From positions 1 to 5,350 of the forward strand of contig JAUXIP010000178.1 of assembly GCA_030620935.1 (NCBI GenBank): a DNA stretch of 5,350 nucleotides, read 5' to 3'. The position numbers and the translations under genes were made by a program. The DNA comes from Deltaproteobacteria bacterium (GTDB lineage Bacteria; Desulfobacterota_B; Binatia; UBA9968). Position 1 is the first letter of the stretch, and each line of letters starts with the position of its first letter. Below the pieces are notes generated by a model. The model was not told the DNA's origin. It saw only the letters and a list, made by a program, of their open reading frames with translations, and ran no database searches. Positions 1 through 5,136 of this stretch are shown here, in pieces.

Positions 1-130
1 CTTTCTTTGCCGACTGAAGCGAAATCTCATGTTCCGCAGACTTTCCTCCAAAGAGAATCGCTACCCGGTGTTTTTGCTTAATTGCGTAAATTGTCCCAAG
101 GTCGGATTCGATATTGTATCGGGGTAACAA
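1..130 (-). CDS. ddl: D-alanine-D-alanine ligase, N-terminal fragment (partial, runs off left edge)
   Basis: Reading leftward on the minus strand gives the peptide KQKHRVAILFGGKSAEHEIS and then LQSAKK before the window ends. The VA(I/V)LFGG(K/R)SxEHE(I/V)SLxSA block is the hallmark N-terminus of D-Ala-D-Ala ligase, an ATP-grasp enzyme that joins two D-alanines in the cytoplasm for peptidoglycan precursors. The glutamate of the EHE segment contacts substrate in known Ddl enzymes. Only the first strand and loop of the N-terminal domain are present. The start is uncertain. The family would begin close to the Lys codon at 79-77, where the preceding codon is ATT (82-80). The nearest standard in-frame starts are TTG at 130-128 and TTG at 142-140, with a stop at 145-143, and none has a clear Shine-Dalgarno. 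I chose TTG 130. The gene is divergent from acpS. The family call is firm and the start is not. Confidence 0.8.
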   Translation of the reverse strand, partial: MLPRYNIESDLGTIYAIKQKHRVAILFGGKSAEHEISLQSAKK

Positions 131-147
131 AAAAAACAGCAATCATG

Positions 148-177
148 CTAACAGATCTTTCCGGCTAACGCTATAAG
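148..177 (+). promoter_or_regulatory. possible sigma-70-type promoter for acpS
   Basis: A TATAAG hexamer at 172-177 resembles a -10 box (5 of 6). CTAACA at 148-153 is a weak -35 match (4 of 6) with an 18-nt spacer. It lies in the ddl-acpS divergent spacer at a sensible distance from the acpS ribosome binding site. GCTAAC also occurs twice here (starting at 147 and 164), which could be chance. Motif match only. Confidence 0.3.
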
Positions 178-223
178 ATATTTTGGAAAGACATTCTTTG
201 CCTCCCATTGACTGTCCCATATC

Positions 224-229
224 AGGAGG
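224..229 (+). promoter_or_regulatory. Shine-Dalgarno of acpS
   Basis: A perfect AGGAGG sits 5 nt before TTG 235 and 14 nt before ATG 244. It overlaps the coding sequence of any start further upstream, such as TTG 208, so it rules that longer reading out. The spacing favours TTG 235, while family alignment favours ATG 244. Confidence 0.7.
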
Positions 230-234
230 CTAAC

Positions 235-633
235 TTGCCTCTTATGGTAGTGAGCGTAGGCGTCGATATGACCGAGATATCGCGCATAAGGCAGGCGCTG
301 GAACATCCTAAGATCGGTCTCAGATTCCGCGACCGGGTCTACACGGAAAATGAGATCCGCTATTGCGACAAGAAGCAGCGTGGCAAATATGAGAGCTATG
401 CGGGACGCTTTGCCGCGAAAGAGGCGGTCATGAAGGCCTTGGGAAGAGGGTGGGGATCCAAGGTGAGCTGGCGAGACATTGAGATTCTCCCTGCCCCGGG
501 CGGGAAGCCTGAAGTGTATCTTCATAACAAAACGTCCGCATTGGCTCGGGAACTCGGCATCCAGCACGTGTCCCTTTCCATTACACACACGCAGCAATAT
601 GCTATGGCTTATGTCATCGCCCAAGGCGAGTAA
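235..633 (+). CDS. acpS: holo-[acyl-carrier-protein] synthase (4'-phosphopantetheinyl transferase)
   Basis: AcpS moves the 4'-phosphopantetheine arm from coenzyme A to the serine of apo-ACP, activating it for fatty acid synthesis in the cytoplasm. Numbered from ATG 244 (129 aa), the protein shows GVDMTEISRI at residues 6-15 with the Mg-binding Asp8. It also has the F..R(V/I).T..E segment near residue 28, the signature RFAAKEAVMKALG at 55-67 with the second metal ligand Glu60, and the C-terminal SLSITHT at 110-116. Length matches the usual 120-130 aa. The start is TTG 235 by Shine-Dalgarno spacing, or ATG 244 by family alignment; they differ by three residues. The gene is monocistronic here, divergent from ddl and convergent with the small membrane-protein gene, with only 17 nt between the two stop codons and no obvious terminator in that gap. 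Confidence 0.93.
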   Translation: MPLMVVSVGVDMTEISRIRQALEHPKIGLRFRDRVYTENEIRYCDKKQRGKYESYAGRFAAKEAVMKALGRGWGSKVSWRDIEILPAPGGKPEVYLHNKTSALARELGIQHVSLSITHTQQYAMAYVIAQGE

Positions 634-650
634 CGAATGTAATATAGGTG

Positions 651-890
651 TTACTTTTCTTGTTTCCTGTCGGAGAGAAGAAAGAGAGCCCCCAGAGCCC
701 AGATCCCCAAGAGCAAGCCGCCGAGAGTCCAAAAATTTTTGTTACGTCCGTTCTGAGCTGCTATCAGACAGCAAAGGACGGCATCGGTGACGTGAATAAC
801 CAAGGCTGTACGAAAAAGGGTTGTAGCCTCTAGGTCAAGTCGAATGAAGTAGAGACCGGAGAGATAACCAAGAATTGTTTCAAATACCAT
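651..890 (-). CDS. small two-helix membrane protein, function unknown
   Basis: This encodes a 79-aa protein I cannot assign to a named family. From the ATG at 890-888 it has a hydrophobic amphipathic N-terminus (residues 2-17) and then two likely transmembrane segments, about residues 24-46 and 53-72, joined by a short polar turn GRNKN. It ends in a charged tail SDRKQEK, which suggests a cytosolic C-terminus. The arrangement of a charged residue, W, GG, LLLG and a run of leucines near the C-terminus is common in small bacterial inner-membrane proteins. The reading frame extends upstream to an ATG at 929-927, but those 13 extra codons lie wholly inside the inverted-repeat element at 891-1045, so I prefer the start at 890. 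A weak AGG lies 5 nt upstream of that ATG and is supplied by the repeat terminus. Membrane character is visible; whether it is expressed is inference. Confidence 0.55.
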   Translation of the reverse strand: MVFETILGYLSGLYFIRLDLEATTLFRTALVIHVTDAVLCCLIAAQNGRNKNFWTLGGLLLGIWALGALFLLSDRKQEK

Positions 891-1045
891 CAGCCTGCTG
901 AAAAAGGCCCATCTGCCATAGCCTGCCATTGGCAGGCGTTACGATCGTCGTGCTGCGACCCGCTCGCTCCGACGTACTGCTCAAGTACGCCTGCGCTCGT
1001 CGGCTTCTCGCGCGCCTCGCATCTGGGACCTTTTTGACCAGGCTG
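891..1045. repeat. MITE/REP-like element with about 20-bp inverted terminal repeats
   Basis: The left end at 891-910 reads CAGCCTGCTGAAAAAGGCCC. The reverse complement of 1025-1045 begins CAGCCTGGTCAAAAAGG, so the termini match at about 17 of 20 positions. Inside are a perfect 17-base palindrome centred on T929 (GCCTGCCA-T-TGGCAGGC, 921-937) and a perfect 6-bp stem CGTACT/AGTACG with a 5-nt loop near 973-989. The interior is GC-rich and carries no plausible gene. The open frames across it, on both strands, look like by-products of its composition. From memory, similar elements with a CAGCCTGGTCAAAAAGG-type end are dispersed in several environmental bacterial genomes, but I cannot verify copy number here. 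No target-site duplication is certain; CCTGCCAT occurs at 922-929 and again at 1066-1073. No transposase is present, so any mobility would have to come in trans. Confidence 0.7.
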
Positions 1046-1163
1046 AGAGCAGAGTTTTTCAACACCTGCCATGGTCTGTCAAGAGTGCAGTCCCATTTGC
1101 AACAATTTAGCCGTTAACCGACAAATCAATAACCGAGCCCGCCCCCTATCGACAGTCAGGGCC
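1046..1163. other. intergenic spacer, no gene seen
   Basis: Between the inverted-repeat element and the mtnA promoter I see no open frame with recognisable content, no riboswitch-like fold and no tRNA. A GTTTTTCAACA stretch at about 1054-1064 may belong to an extended right flank of the repeat element. Confidence 0.4.
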
Positions 1164-1193
1164 TTGACGCTGCCTTCTTTTCCCTAATATACT
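1164..1193 (+). promoter_or_regulatory. likely sigma-70-type promoter for mtnA-gshA
   Basis: TTGACG (1164-1169, 5 of 6 to the -35 consensus) is followed after 18 nt by TATACT (1188-1193, 5 of 6 to the -10 consensus). An overlapping alternative -10, TAATAT, starts at 1185 with a 15-nt spacer. Transcription would start near 1200 and leave a leader of only about 20 nt before the mtnA ATG, too short for a riboswitch. Motif match only. Confidence 0.5.
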
Positions 1194-1221
1194 CGATCTC
1201 TCCGAAAATAGTAAACTTGCC

Positions 1222-2256
1222 ATGGCCGTTAAAACCATCCAGTGGAACAATAATCACGTTGTCATGCTCGATCAGCGTCTTCTCCCCAACAAAGAGATCT
1301 ATCGTGTCTATCGTGATTACACCGAGGTGGCCCGCGCTATCCGCGAGATGGTGATCCGTGGGGCGCCTGCGATCGGCGTGGCGGCGGCGATGGGGGTCGC
1401 CCTAGGGGCCCTGCGGGTGAGGGGCAAAAATTTTGATCGGGAGATTGAGCGCATCTTCGGGACCCTTGCGAAAACTCGTCCGACCGCGGTCAATCTTTTC
1501 TGGGCGCTTAAACGGATGCGCAGGGTCTATATCGAAAAGAGAAGCCTGGGCGTAGAGGCCGTGAAGCGACTTCTCAAGGAAGAGGCGCAAAAGATTTATG
1601 AAGAGGATATCGCCACTAATCGCCTCCTGGGTAAGTTAGGCGCGAAGCTGCTCGGAAAGTCCACTCATATTCTCACGCATTGCAATGCAGGCGCCTTGGC
1701 TACGGCCGGCTACGGAACCGCTTTGGGAGTGGTCCGCGCCATGAAAGAGTCGGGAAAAGAGGTAGAAGTGTTGGCTAACGAGACCCGACCCTTTCTGCAA
1801 GGAGCGCGACTCACGGCCTGGGAGCTCAAAAAAGACAAGATCCCGGTGACCCTTCTGACGGACAATATGGTCGGCTATTCCATGCAGCACGGCAAGGTCG
1901 ACGCCGTGGTCGTAGGATGTGACCGGGTGGCTGCTAATGGAGACGTGGCCAATAAGATCGGGACCTACGGAATTGCCGTATTGGCCCGAAGGCATAACAT
2001 CCCCTTCTATGTGGCCGGTCCGACCTCTTCCATCGACTTAGAATGCCCCTCCGGAGCGGAGATTCCGATCGAGCAAAGAGATCCTAAAGAGGTCTCCCAT
2101 TTCCTTGGGCGCGCTATCGCCCCGAAGGGAATACGCATCCTCAATCCCGCCTTTGATATCACCCACCACGACTTGGTTTCGGCCATCATCACGGAGAAGG
2201 GTGTGATCATTGCACCCTACGATCGGAATATCCGTGCCCATGTCCATTATTCGTAA
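1222..2256 (+). CDS. mtnA: S-methyl-5-thioribose-1-phosphate isomerase
   Basis: MtnA converts methylthioribose 1-phosphate to methylthioribulose 1-phosphate in the cytosolic methionine salvage pathway, recycling the methylthioadenosine left by polyamine and other SAM-dependent reactions. The 344-aa length is normal. Visible motifs are LDQRLLP (16-22), the phosphate-binding IRGAPAIG (45-52), THCNAGALAT (152-161) with catalytic Cys154, and GCDRVAANGDVANKIGTYG (232-250) with catalytic Asp234. Cys154 and Asp234 correspond to Cys160 and Asp240 of the Bacillus enzyme. The C-terminal DLVSAIITEKGVI block (317-329) is also typical. The related regulatory eIF2B subunits lack this Cys/Asp pair, so an enzyme is favoured. 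Position 233 is Cys where most members have Ala. ATG 1222 matches the family N-terminus (VKTIQW), though no strong Shine-Dalgarno precedes it. The 3' end overlaps gshA by 17 nt. Confidence 0.95.
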   Translation: MAVKTIQWNNNHVVMLDQRLLPNKEIYRVYRDYTEVARAIREMVIRGAPAIGVAAAMGVALGALRVRGKNFDREIERIFGTLAKTRPTAVNLFWALKRMRRVYIEKRSLGVEAVKRLLKEEAQKIYEEDIATNRLLGKLGAKLLGKSTHILTHCNAGALATAGYGTALGVVRAMKESGKEVEVLANETRPFLQGARLTAWELKKDKIPVTLLTDNMVGYSMQHGKVDAVVVGCDRVAANGDVANKIGTYGIAVLARRHNIPFYVAGPTSSIDLECPSGAEIPIEQRDPKEVSHFLGRAIAPKGIRILNPAFDITHHDLVSAIITEKGVIIAPYDRNIRAHVHYS

Positions 2257-3583
2257 ACAGGACGAGCTGGAAGAATTTTTCCATCAGTCCGGTAAGCCTC
2301 GAGAGCAGTGGCGCGTGGGGACGGAATACGAGAAAGTCGGCATTCAACGCCGGACTGGGAAGGCCGTCTCCTACACAGGGCCGGGCGGAGTCGAAGTCAT
2401 CCTCAAGGCCTTGGTCGAGGAATATGGCTGGCAGCCCCAGGAAGAGCAGGGCCATGTGATCGGGTTGGTTCGGGAGAAGGCTCAAGTTCACCTGGAGCCC
2501 GGAGGACAGATAGAGCTTAGCGGCGAGCCGTGCAAAAATATCCACTGCTCCCACGAGGAATATACCCGGCACATCCAAGAACTGATTACAGTGGCCGAGA
2601 AGTTGGACGTGGTCTTTCTGGGTCTGGGAATTCAGCCGGTCAGCCGGCTTGATGAGATCGAATGGGTGCCGAAGAAGCGCTACAGAATCATGGCGCCTTA
2701 CATGCAGCGGGTAGGCCGGATGGGTCACCGCATGATGAAGCAGACCGCTACGGTTCAGGCCAATATCGACTACAGCGAGGAGAGAGACGCTATGGCCAAG
2801 TTCCGTACCGCTATGGGACTCTCTCCCCTCATCACGGCTATCTTCGCCAATTCTCCCATATCCGAGGGAGCGCTCAACGGCTATAAGAGTTTTCGGGAGC
2901 ATATCTGGACGGATACGGACAAGAGCCGTTCTGGGCTGCTTCCTTTCGCTTTCTTTCCCGAAGTCTCGTTTGCCCACTACGTGGAATATGCCCTGGATGT
3001 TCCGATGTACTTTATCATTCGGGACGGAAGTTACATTGATCTTACCGGCATACCTTTCCGTCATTTTCTCACTCACGGCCACCAAGGCCATCAGGCGACG
3101 ATAGAGGATTGGGATACTCATCTTACGACGCTCTTTCCCGAAGTCAGGATCAAACGCTTCATGGAGATCCGCTCCGCCGACAGCCAGGCTCCTGAACTCA
3201 TGCTCGCCTTGCCGGCGCTCATTAAAGGAGTGCTCTATGAATCCGACTGCCTCCAGGCGGCCTGGGACCTGGTCAAAGGGTGGTCGTGGGATGAAAGAAT
3301 GGAGTGTTATTTTGACTCACATCGAGATGCCCTTGGTGCCCGTGTCCGGCGCCATTCTGTTCTCGATCTGGCCAAGGAGCTTGTTGAGATAGCGTGGGAG
3401 GGTTTGAAGCGACAGGGAGAGCGGAATCGAAAAGGAGAGGATGAGACGATTTATCTCAATCCTCTTAAAGACTTGGTGTTCCAGGGAAAATGCCCCGCCG
3501 ATATACTGGCGCAAAAATGGGAGGGGGAGCTGGAACGCGATATCAAGAAGTTAATCGACTACAGTGCCTATAAACTGCCGTGA
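2240..3583 (+). CDS. gshA: glutamate-cysteine ligase, plant/alphaproteobacterial type
   Basis: This enzyme makes gamma-glutamylcysteine from glutamate, cysteine and ATP, the first step of glutathione synthesis in the cytoplasm. From ATG 2240 it is 447 aa, the usual length for the GCS2 family of plants and alphaproteobacteria rather than the longer E. coli type. Motifs in order are GTEYEK (27-32), LEPGGQIELSG (85-95), the RYRIMAPYM region (148-155), TVQANIDY (171-178), IFANSP (201-206), HIWTDTD (221-227), ALDVPMYF (251-258), FPEVR (299-303) and EIRSAD (309-314). The acidic residues of GTEYEK, LEPGGQIE and the later blocks are the expected Mg-ATP and substrate ligands. A TTG at 2210 would add ten residues unlike the family, so I use the ATG. 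That ATG lies inside the mtnA 3' end, in another frame, with only a weak GGA upstream, so translation is probably coupled to mtnA. No gshB is in the window. Five cysteines (98, 103, 337, 357, 418) are present; I cannot say whether they form a redox switch. Confidence 0.92.
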   Translation: MSIIRKQDELEEFFHQSGKPREQWRVGTEYEKVGIQRRTGKAVSYTGPGGVEVILKALVEEYGWQPQEEQGHVIGLVREKAQVHLEPGGQIELSGEPCKNIHCSHEEYTRHIQELITVAEKLDVVFLGLGIQPVSRLDEIEWVPKKRYRIMAPYMQRVGRMGHRMMKQTATVQANIDYSEERDAMAKFRTAMGLSPLITAIFANSPISEGALNGYKSFREHIWTDTDKSRSGLLPFAFFPEVSFAHYVEYALDVPMYFIIRDGSYIDLTGIPFRHFLTHGHQGHQATIEDWDTHLTTLFPEVRIKRFMEIRSADSQAPELMLALPALIKGVLYESDCLQAAWDLVKGWSWDERMECYFDSHRDALGARVRRHSVLDLAKELVEIAWEGLKRQGERNRKGEDETIYLNPLKDLVFQGKCPADILAQKWEGELERDIKKLIDYSAYKLP

Positions 3584-3614
3584 GATACCTTGCACTTTTT
3601 TCGCTATGCTCCGG

Positions 3615-3649
3615 CCTAAAGCAAACGCAATGAGTGCGTTTGCTTTGGG
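3615..3649. terminator. strong hairpin downstream of gshA, possible terminator without U-tract
   Basis: AAAGCAAACGCA (3618-3629) pairs perfectly with TGCGTTTGCTTT (3635-3646) around a 5-nt ATGAG loop. A U-G pair and two C-G pairs extend it to 15 bp. It lies 31 nt after the gshA stop. Neither strand has a run of T after the stem, so it is not a textbook intrinsic terminator; it may stabilise the 3' end of the mtnA-gshA mRNA or be a repeat. The cysQ gene, pointing toward it from the right, ends 130 nt away. Confidence 0.5.
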
Positions 3650-3653
3650 GCAA

Positions 3654-3725
3654 TGGAGCAGTGGAACAGTAGAGCGATAATTGGGAGTCAAAGTGCTCCA
3701 TGCGGTCCAATGCTCTAATGCTCAA
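3654..3725. repeat. inverted array of degenerate octamers (TRGAGCAN-like)
   Basis: Three plus-strand units, TGGAGCAG, TGGAACAG and TAGAGCGA, run from 3654 to 3677 with period 8. After a 15-nt gap, the complement strand carries TGGAGCAC, TGGACCGCA (one base longer), TAGAGCAT and TTGAGCAT between 3693 and 3725. The two half-arrays face each other and could form an imperfect cruciform. The whole array lies in the convergent gshA-cysQ spacer. The 60-codon minus-strand frame through here is low-complexity and not a gene. Confidence 0.55.
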
Positions 3726-3780
3726 TTGTCACAAATTTAAATGCGTTTGTATTAGTTCCCTTACTGGAATCAAAGACGTG

Positions 3781-4569
3781 TTACGTTCTAGCAGCACCAT
3801 GTGGGGCTAGGGCGGCGGTGATGCTATTATGCAGATGGCCATTATCCGCGATAAACCCACTCACCAGGGTGTTGGGGTGATTAAACGTGAAGGGGGTATT
3901 GTTTAGATCTACGCAACGTCCGCCAGCTTCTGCAACCAGAAACACACCGGCACAAATATCCCATTCATTCTTGGGTCCGCGACTCCACGAGGCATCGCAC
4001 AAGCCAGCAGCGACCCGCGCCAGTTTATAAGCAGTGCTGCCCACTATATGAATGTGTAGGAGCTCTTCAAAGGGTTTAAATTCACCACGTTTGCACTCAG
4101 AACGGCTAGCATCAACCAGGGCACCGTTGAGTTGGGTGCGGTTTGTGACTTGTGTTCGGTTGCCATTGAGAAACGTACCACCGCTTTGTGTTCCATAAAA
4201 GAGTTCGTCCTTAGCTGGGTTGTAAATAACACCTAAAATGGGTAGTCCATTCTCTACCAAGGCAACAGAGACGGCTAACTCCGGGATCCCCATGATGAAC
4301 TCTATGGTGCGGTCTAGTGGATCGACAATCCATACCCTCTCTTTTTGCAGGCGTTCTGGTTGATCAACGGATTCTTCACTTAACCAACCGGCTTCCGAAA
4401 GGCGTGCGGTTAGATGTTGCTTGAGTACAGTCTCAGCCGCATAGTCAGCCTCCGTCACCGGATTGTTCGGTGATTTGTCTTTCACGTTATACGAGGACTT
4501 GTAGTACTGCATGATGGCAGCCCCGGCCATCTTTGCAATCTCGATCGTGTCTTTCAGTAGTATTTCCAT
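3781..4569 (-). CDS. cysQ: CysQ-like 3'(2'),5'-bisphosphate nucleotidase / inositol monophosphatase family protein
   Basis: This is a member of the Mg-dependent, Li-sensitive IMPase superfamily. CysQ members hydrolyse 3'-phosphoadenosine 5'-phosphate to AMP, clearing a by-product of sulfate assimilation. The 262-aa length is typical. Motifs are NPVTEADYAAE (36-46), LSEES (63-67) with metal ligand Glu65, WIVDPLDRTIEF (80-91) with ligands Asp83 and Asp86, and WDICAGVFLVAEAGG (203-217) with Asp204. EFIMGIPELAVSVAL and the VGSTAYKLA plus GPKNEWD blocks fit the CysQ-like branch better than true inositol phosphatases. Residue 87, normally the Gly of DPxDG(T/S), is Arg here, which could affect activity. 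The start ATG at 4569-4567 has only AGGG 13 nt upstream. By eye the gene is less GC-rich than mtnA-gshA. Exact substrate (PAP, FBP or inositol phosphate) cannot be settled from sequence. Confidence 0.82.
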   Translation of the reverse strand: MEILLKDTIEIAKMAGAAIMQYYKSSYNVKDKSPNNPVTEADYAAETVLKQHLTARLSEAGWLSEESVDQPERLQKERVWIVDPLDRTIEFIMGIPELAVSVALVENGLPILGVIYNPAKDELFYGTQSGGTFLNGNRTQVTNRTQLNGALVDASRSECKRGEFKPFEELLHIHIVGSTAYKLARVAAGLCDASWSRGPKNEWDICAGVFLVAEAGGRCVDLNNTPFTFNHPNTLVSGFIADNGHLHNSITAALAPHGAART

Positions 4570-4651
4570 AGCAAGTTTTTCCCTAATGTGTACTTTTCCT
4601 ACATACAGGTCAAATGCCTGTACCTGTTCACTACAGGGTTGACATACATTC

Positions 4652-4911
4652 CTATTTGACCATTGGCCGAATTTTCCCCAATACCTTGAGTGTCTCTCTC
4701 TTCAACTCCTCACTTAGATCAAAAACGACTGCATCGTCTTTCGAGATGATATAGATGAAGCCTTTATCTACCCCTTTCTGGTAAAGATCTTCCAGCAATA
4801 GGGCATAGCCCCAGAGTTGAAAATGTGATTCTTGTGAGGATCCCGTGTCGTAAATTTGAAACCCACTGGAAAGAGACCAGCGGCGCTGTCAAAAAGCAAA
4901 TCCAATTTTCT
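4652..4911 (-). pseudogene. decayed Cas4/RecB-like PD-(D/E)XK nuclease remnant (frameshifted, 5'-truncated)
   Basis: Translating the minus strand in two frames joins into one nuclease-like C-terminus. From about 4911 one frame reads RKLDLLFDSAAGLFPVGFKF and continues TTRDPHKNH to about 4826. The next frame then continues HFQLWGYALLLEDLYQKGVD and KGFIYIISKDDAVVFDLSEE to a TAG at 4654-4652. This matches the Cas4/Dna2/RecB order: an Asp in a (K/R)xDLL strand, a PVExK strand, then QxxxY in a helix. The E of the ExK motif is Gly here (PVGFK), so a catalytic residue is lost. A frameshift lies near 4826-4836, and the N-terminus, including any Cys of an iron-sulfur cluster, is missing. No other cas gene or array is in the window. 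The family call rests on motif order only; a non-Cas4 RecB-like exonuclease is equally possible. Confidence 0.55.
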
Positions 4912-4927
4912 CGACGGGTGGTAGAAT

Positions 4928-5015
4928 GCCAGAAGGGACGTGCCCCGGCAAGAAGCGACGTCCTGGGGCGAGTTTTCTATTATAGGGATCGGCTCGCCCG
5001 TTCAGGGCGAGTCGA
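4928..5015. repeat. GC-rich tandem repeat plus perfect-loop hairpin
   Basis: Two copies of a 20-bp unit sit side by side: AGAAGGGACGT at 4931-4941 and AGAAGCGACGT at 4951-4961, with similar flanks (about 15 of 21 matching). An 11-bp stem with one G-U pair follows, TCGGCTCGCCC (4989-4999) against GGGCGAGTCGA (5005-5015), loop GTTCA. The block borders the truncated end of the nuclease remnant and is GC-richer than its surroundings, so it may be an interspersed element that arrived during decay of that gene. No T-run follows the stem on either strand. Confidence 0.5.
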
Positions 5016-5039
5016 CCTTCCGTAGTAACAGCTAGTCGG

Positions 5040-5098
5040 AAATTACTACCAAGCTTCGTAGCTTCGGGTCAAACCAAAACAGCAAGCAAAAATTACTA
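5040..5098. repeat. short direct repeats upstream of the deoxynucleoside kinase gene
   Basis: AAATTACTA occurs at 5040-5048 and again, exactly 50 bp later, at 5090-5098. Between them AGCTTCG is repeated at 5052-5058 and 5060-5066. This AT-rich stretch holds no reading frame of note. The repeats could be operator half-sites or chance in an AT-rich spacer. Confidence 0.3.
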
Positions 5099-5125
5099 GA
5101 CAATTTTCGGGTGTTTGTGTAAATT
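5097..5125 (+). promoter_or_regulatory. weak candidate promoter for the deoxynucleoside kinase gene
   Basis: TAGACA (5097-5102, 5 of 6 to the -35 consensus) is followed after 17 nt by TAAATT (5120-5125, 4 of 6 to the -10 consensus). The -10 lies within the palindrome GTAAATTTAC (5119-5128). Transcription would start only a few bases before the GTG at 5137, which argues against it or implies an almost leaderless mRNA. Confidence 0.25.
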
Positions 5126-5136
5126 TACGGGGCAAG

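Noticed and set aside
634..650. Bidirectional terminator between acpS and the small membrane-protein gene
   Set aside because: The 17-nt gap has no stem and no clear T-run in either direction.
148..732. 194-codon minus-strand frame and a 103-codon plus-strand frame (479-790) over acpS
   Set aside because: Both overlap a well-supported acpS in other frames and show no family motifs.
880..1117. Several 60-codon frames on both strands (880-1065, 890-1072, 929-1117)
   Set aside because: They lie in the inverted-repeat element, are arginine/serine-rich and low in complexity, and reflect the GC-rich palindromic sequence rather than a gene.
1046..1221. Possible SAM or other riboswitch ahead of mtnA
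   Set aside because: The predicted leader is only about 20 nt and no conserved aptamer pattern is visible upstream.
2207..3121. 304-codon open frame on the minus strand
   Set aside because: It is antisense to gshA, has no recognisable domain, and follows the codon bias of the strong gene on the other strand.
3543..3725. 60-codon minus-strand frame
   Set aside because: It is built from the octamer repeat, the hairpin and the gshA 3' end, with no protein-like pattern.
3650..3725. CRISPR array
   Set aside because: The repeats are 8 bp, degenerate, partly inverted and lack spacers, so they are not CRISPR repeats even though a Cas4-like remnant lies in the window.
4825..5025. 66-codon plus-strand frame with many Arg residues
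   Set aside because: It runs antisense to the nuclease remnant and through the GC-rich repeat. The minus-strand reading explains the sequence better.
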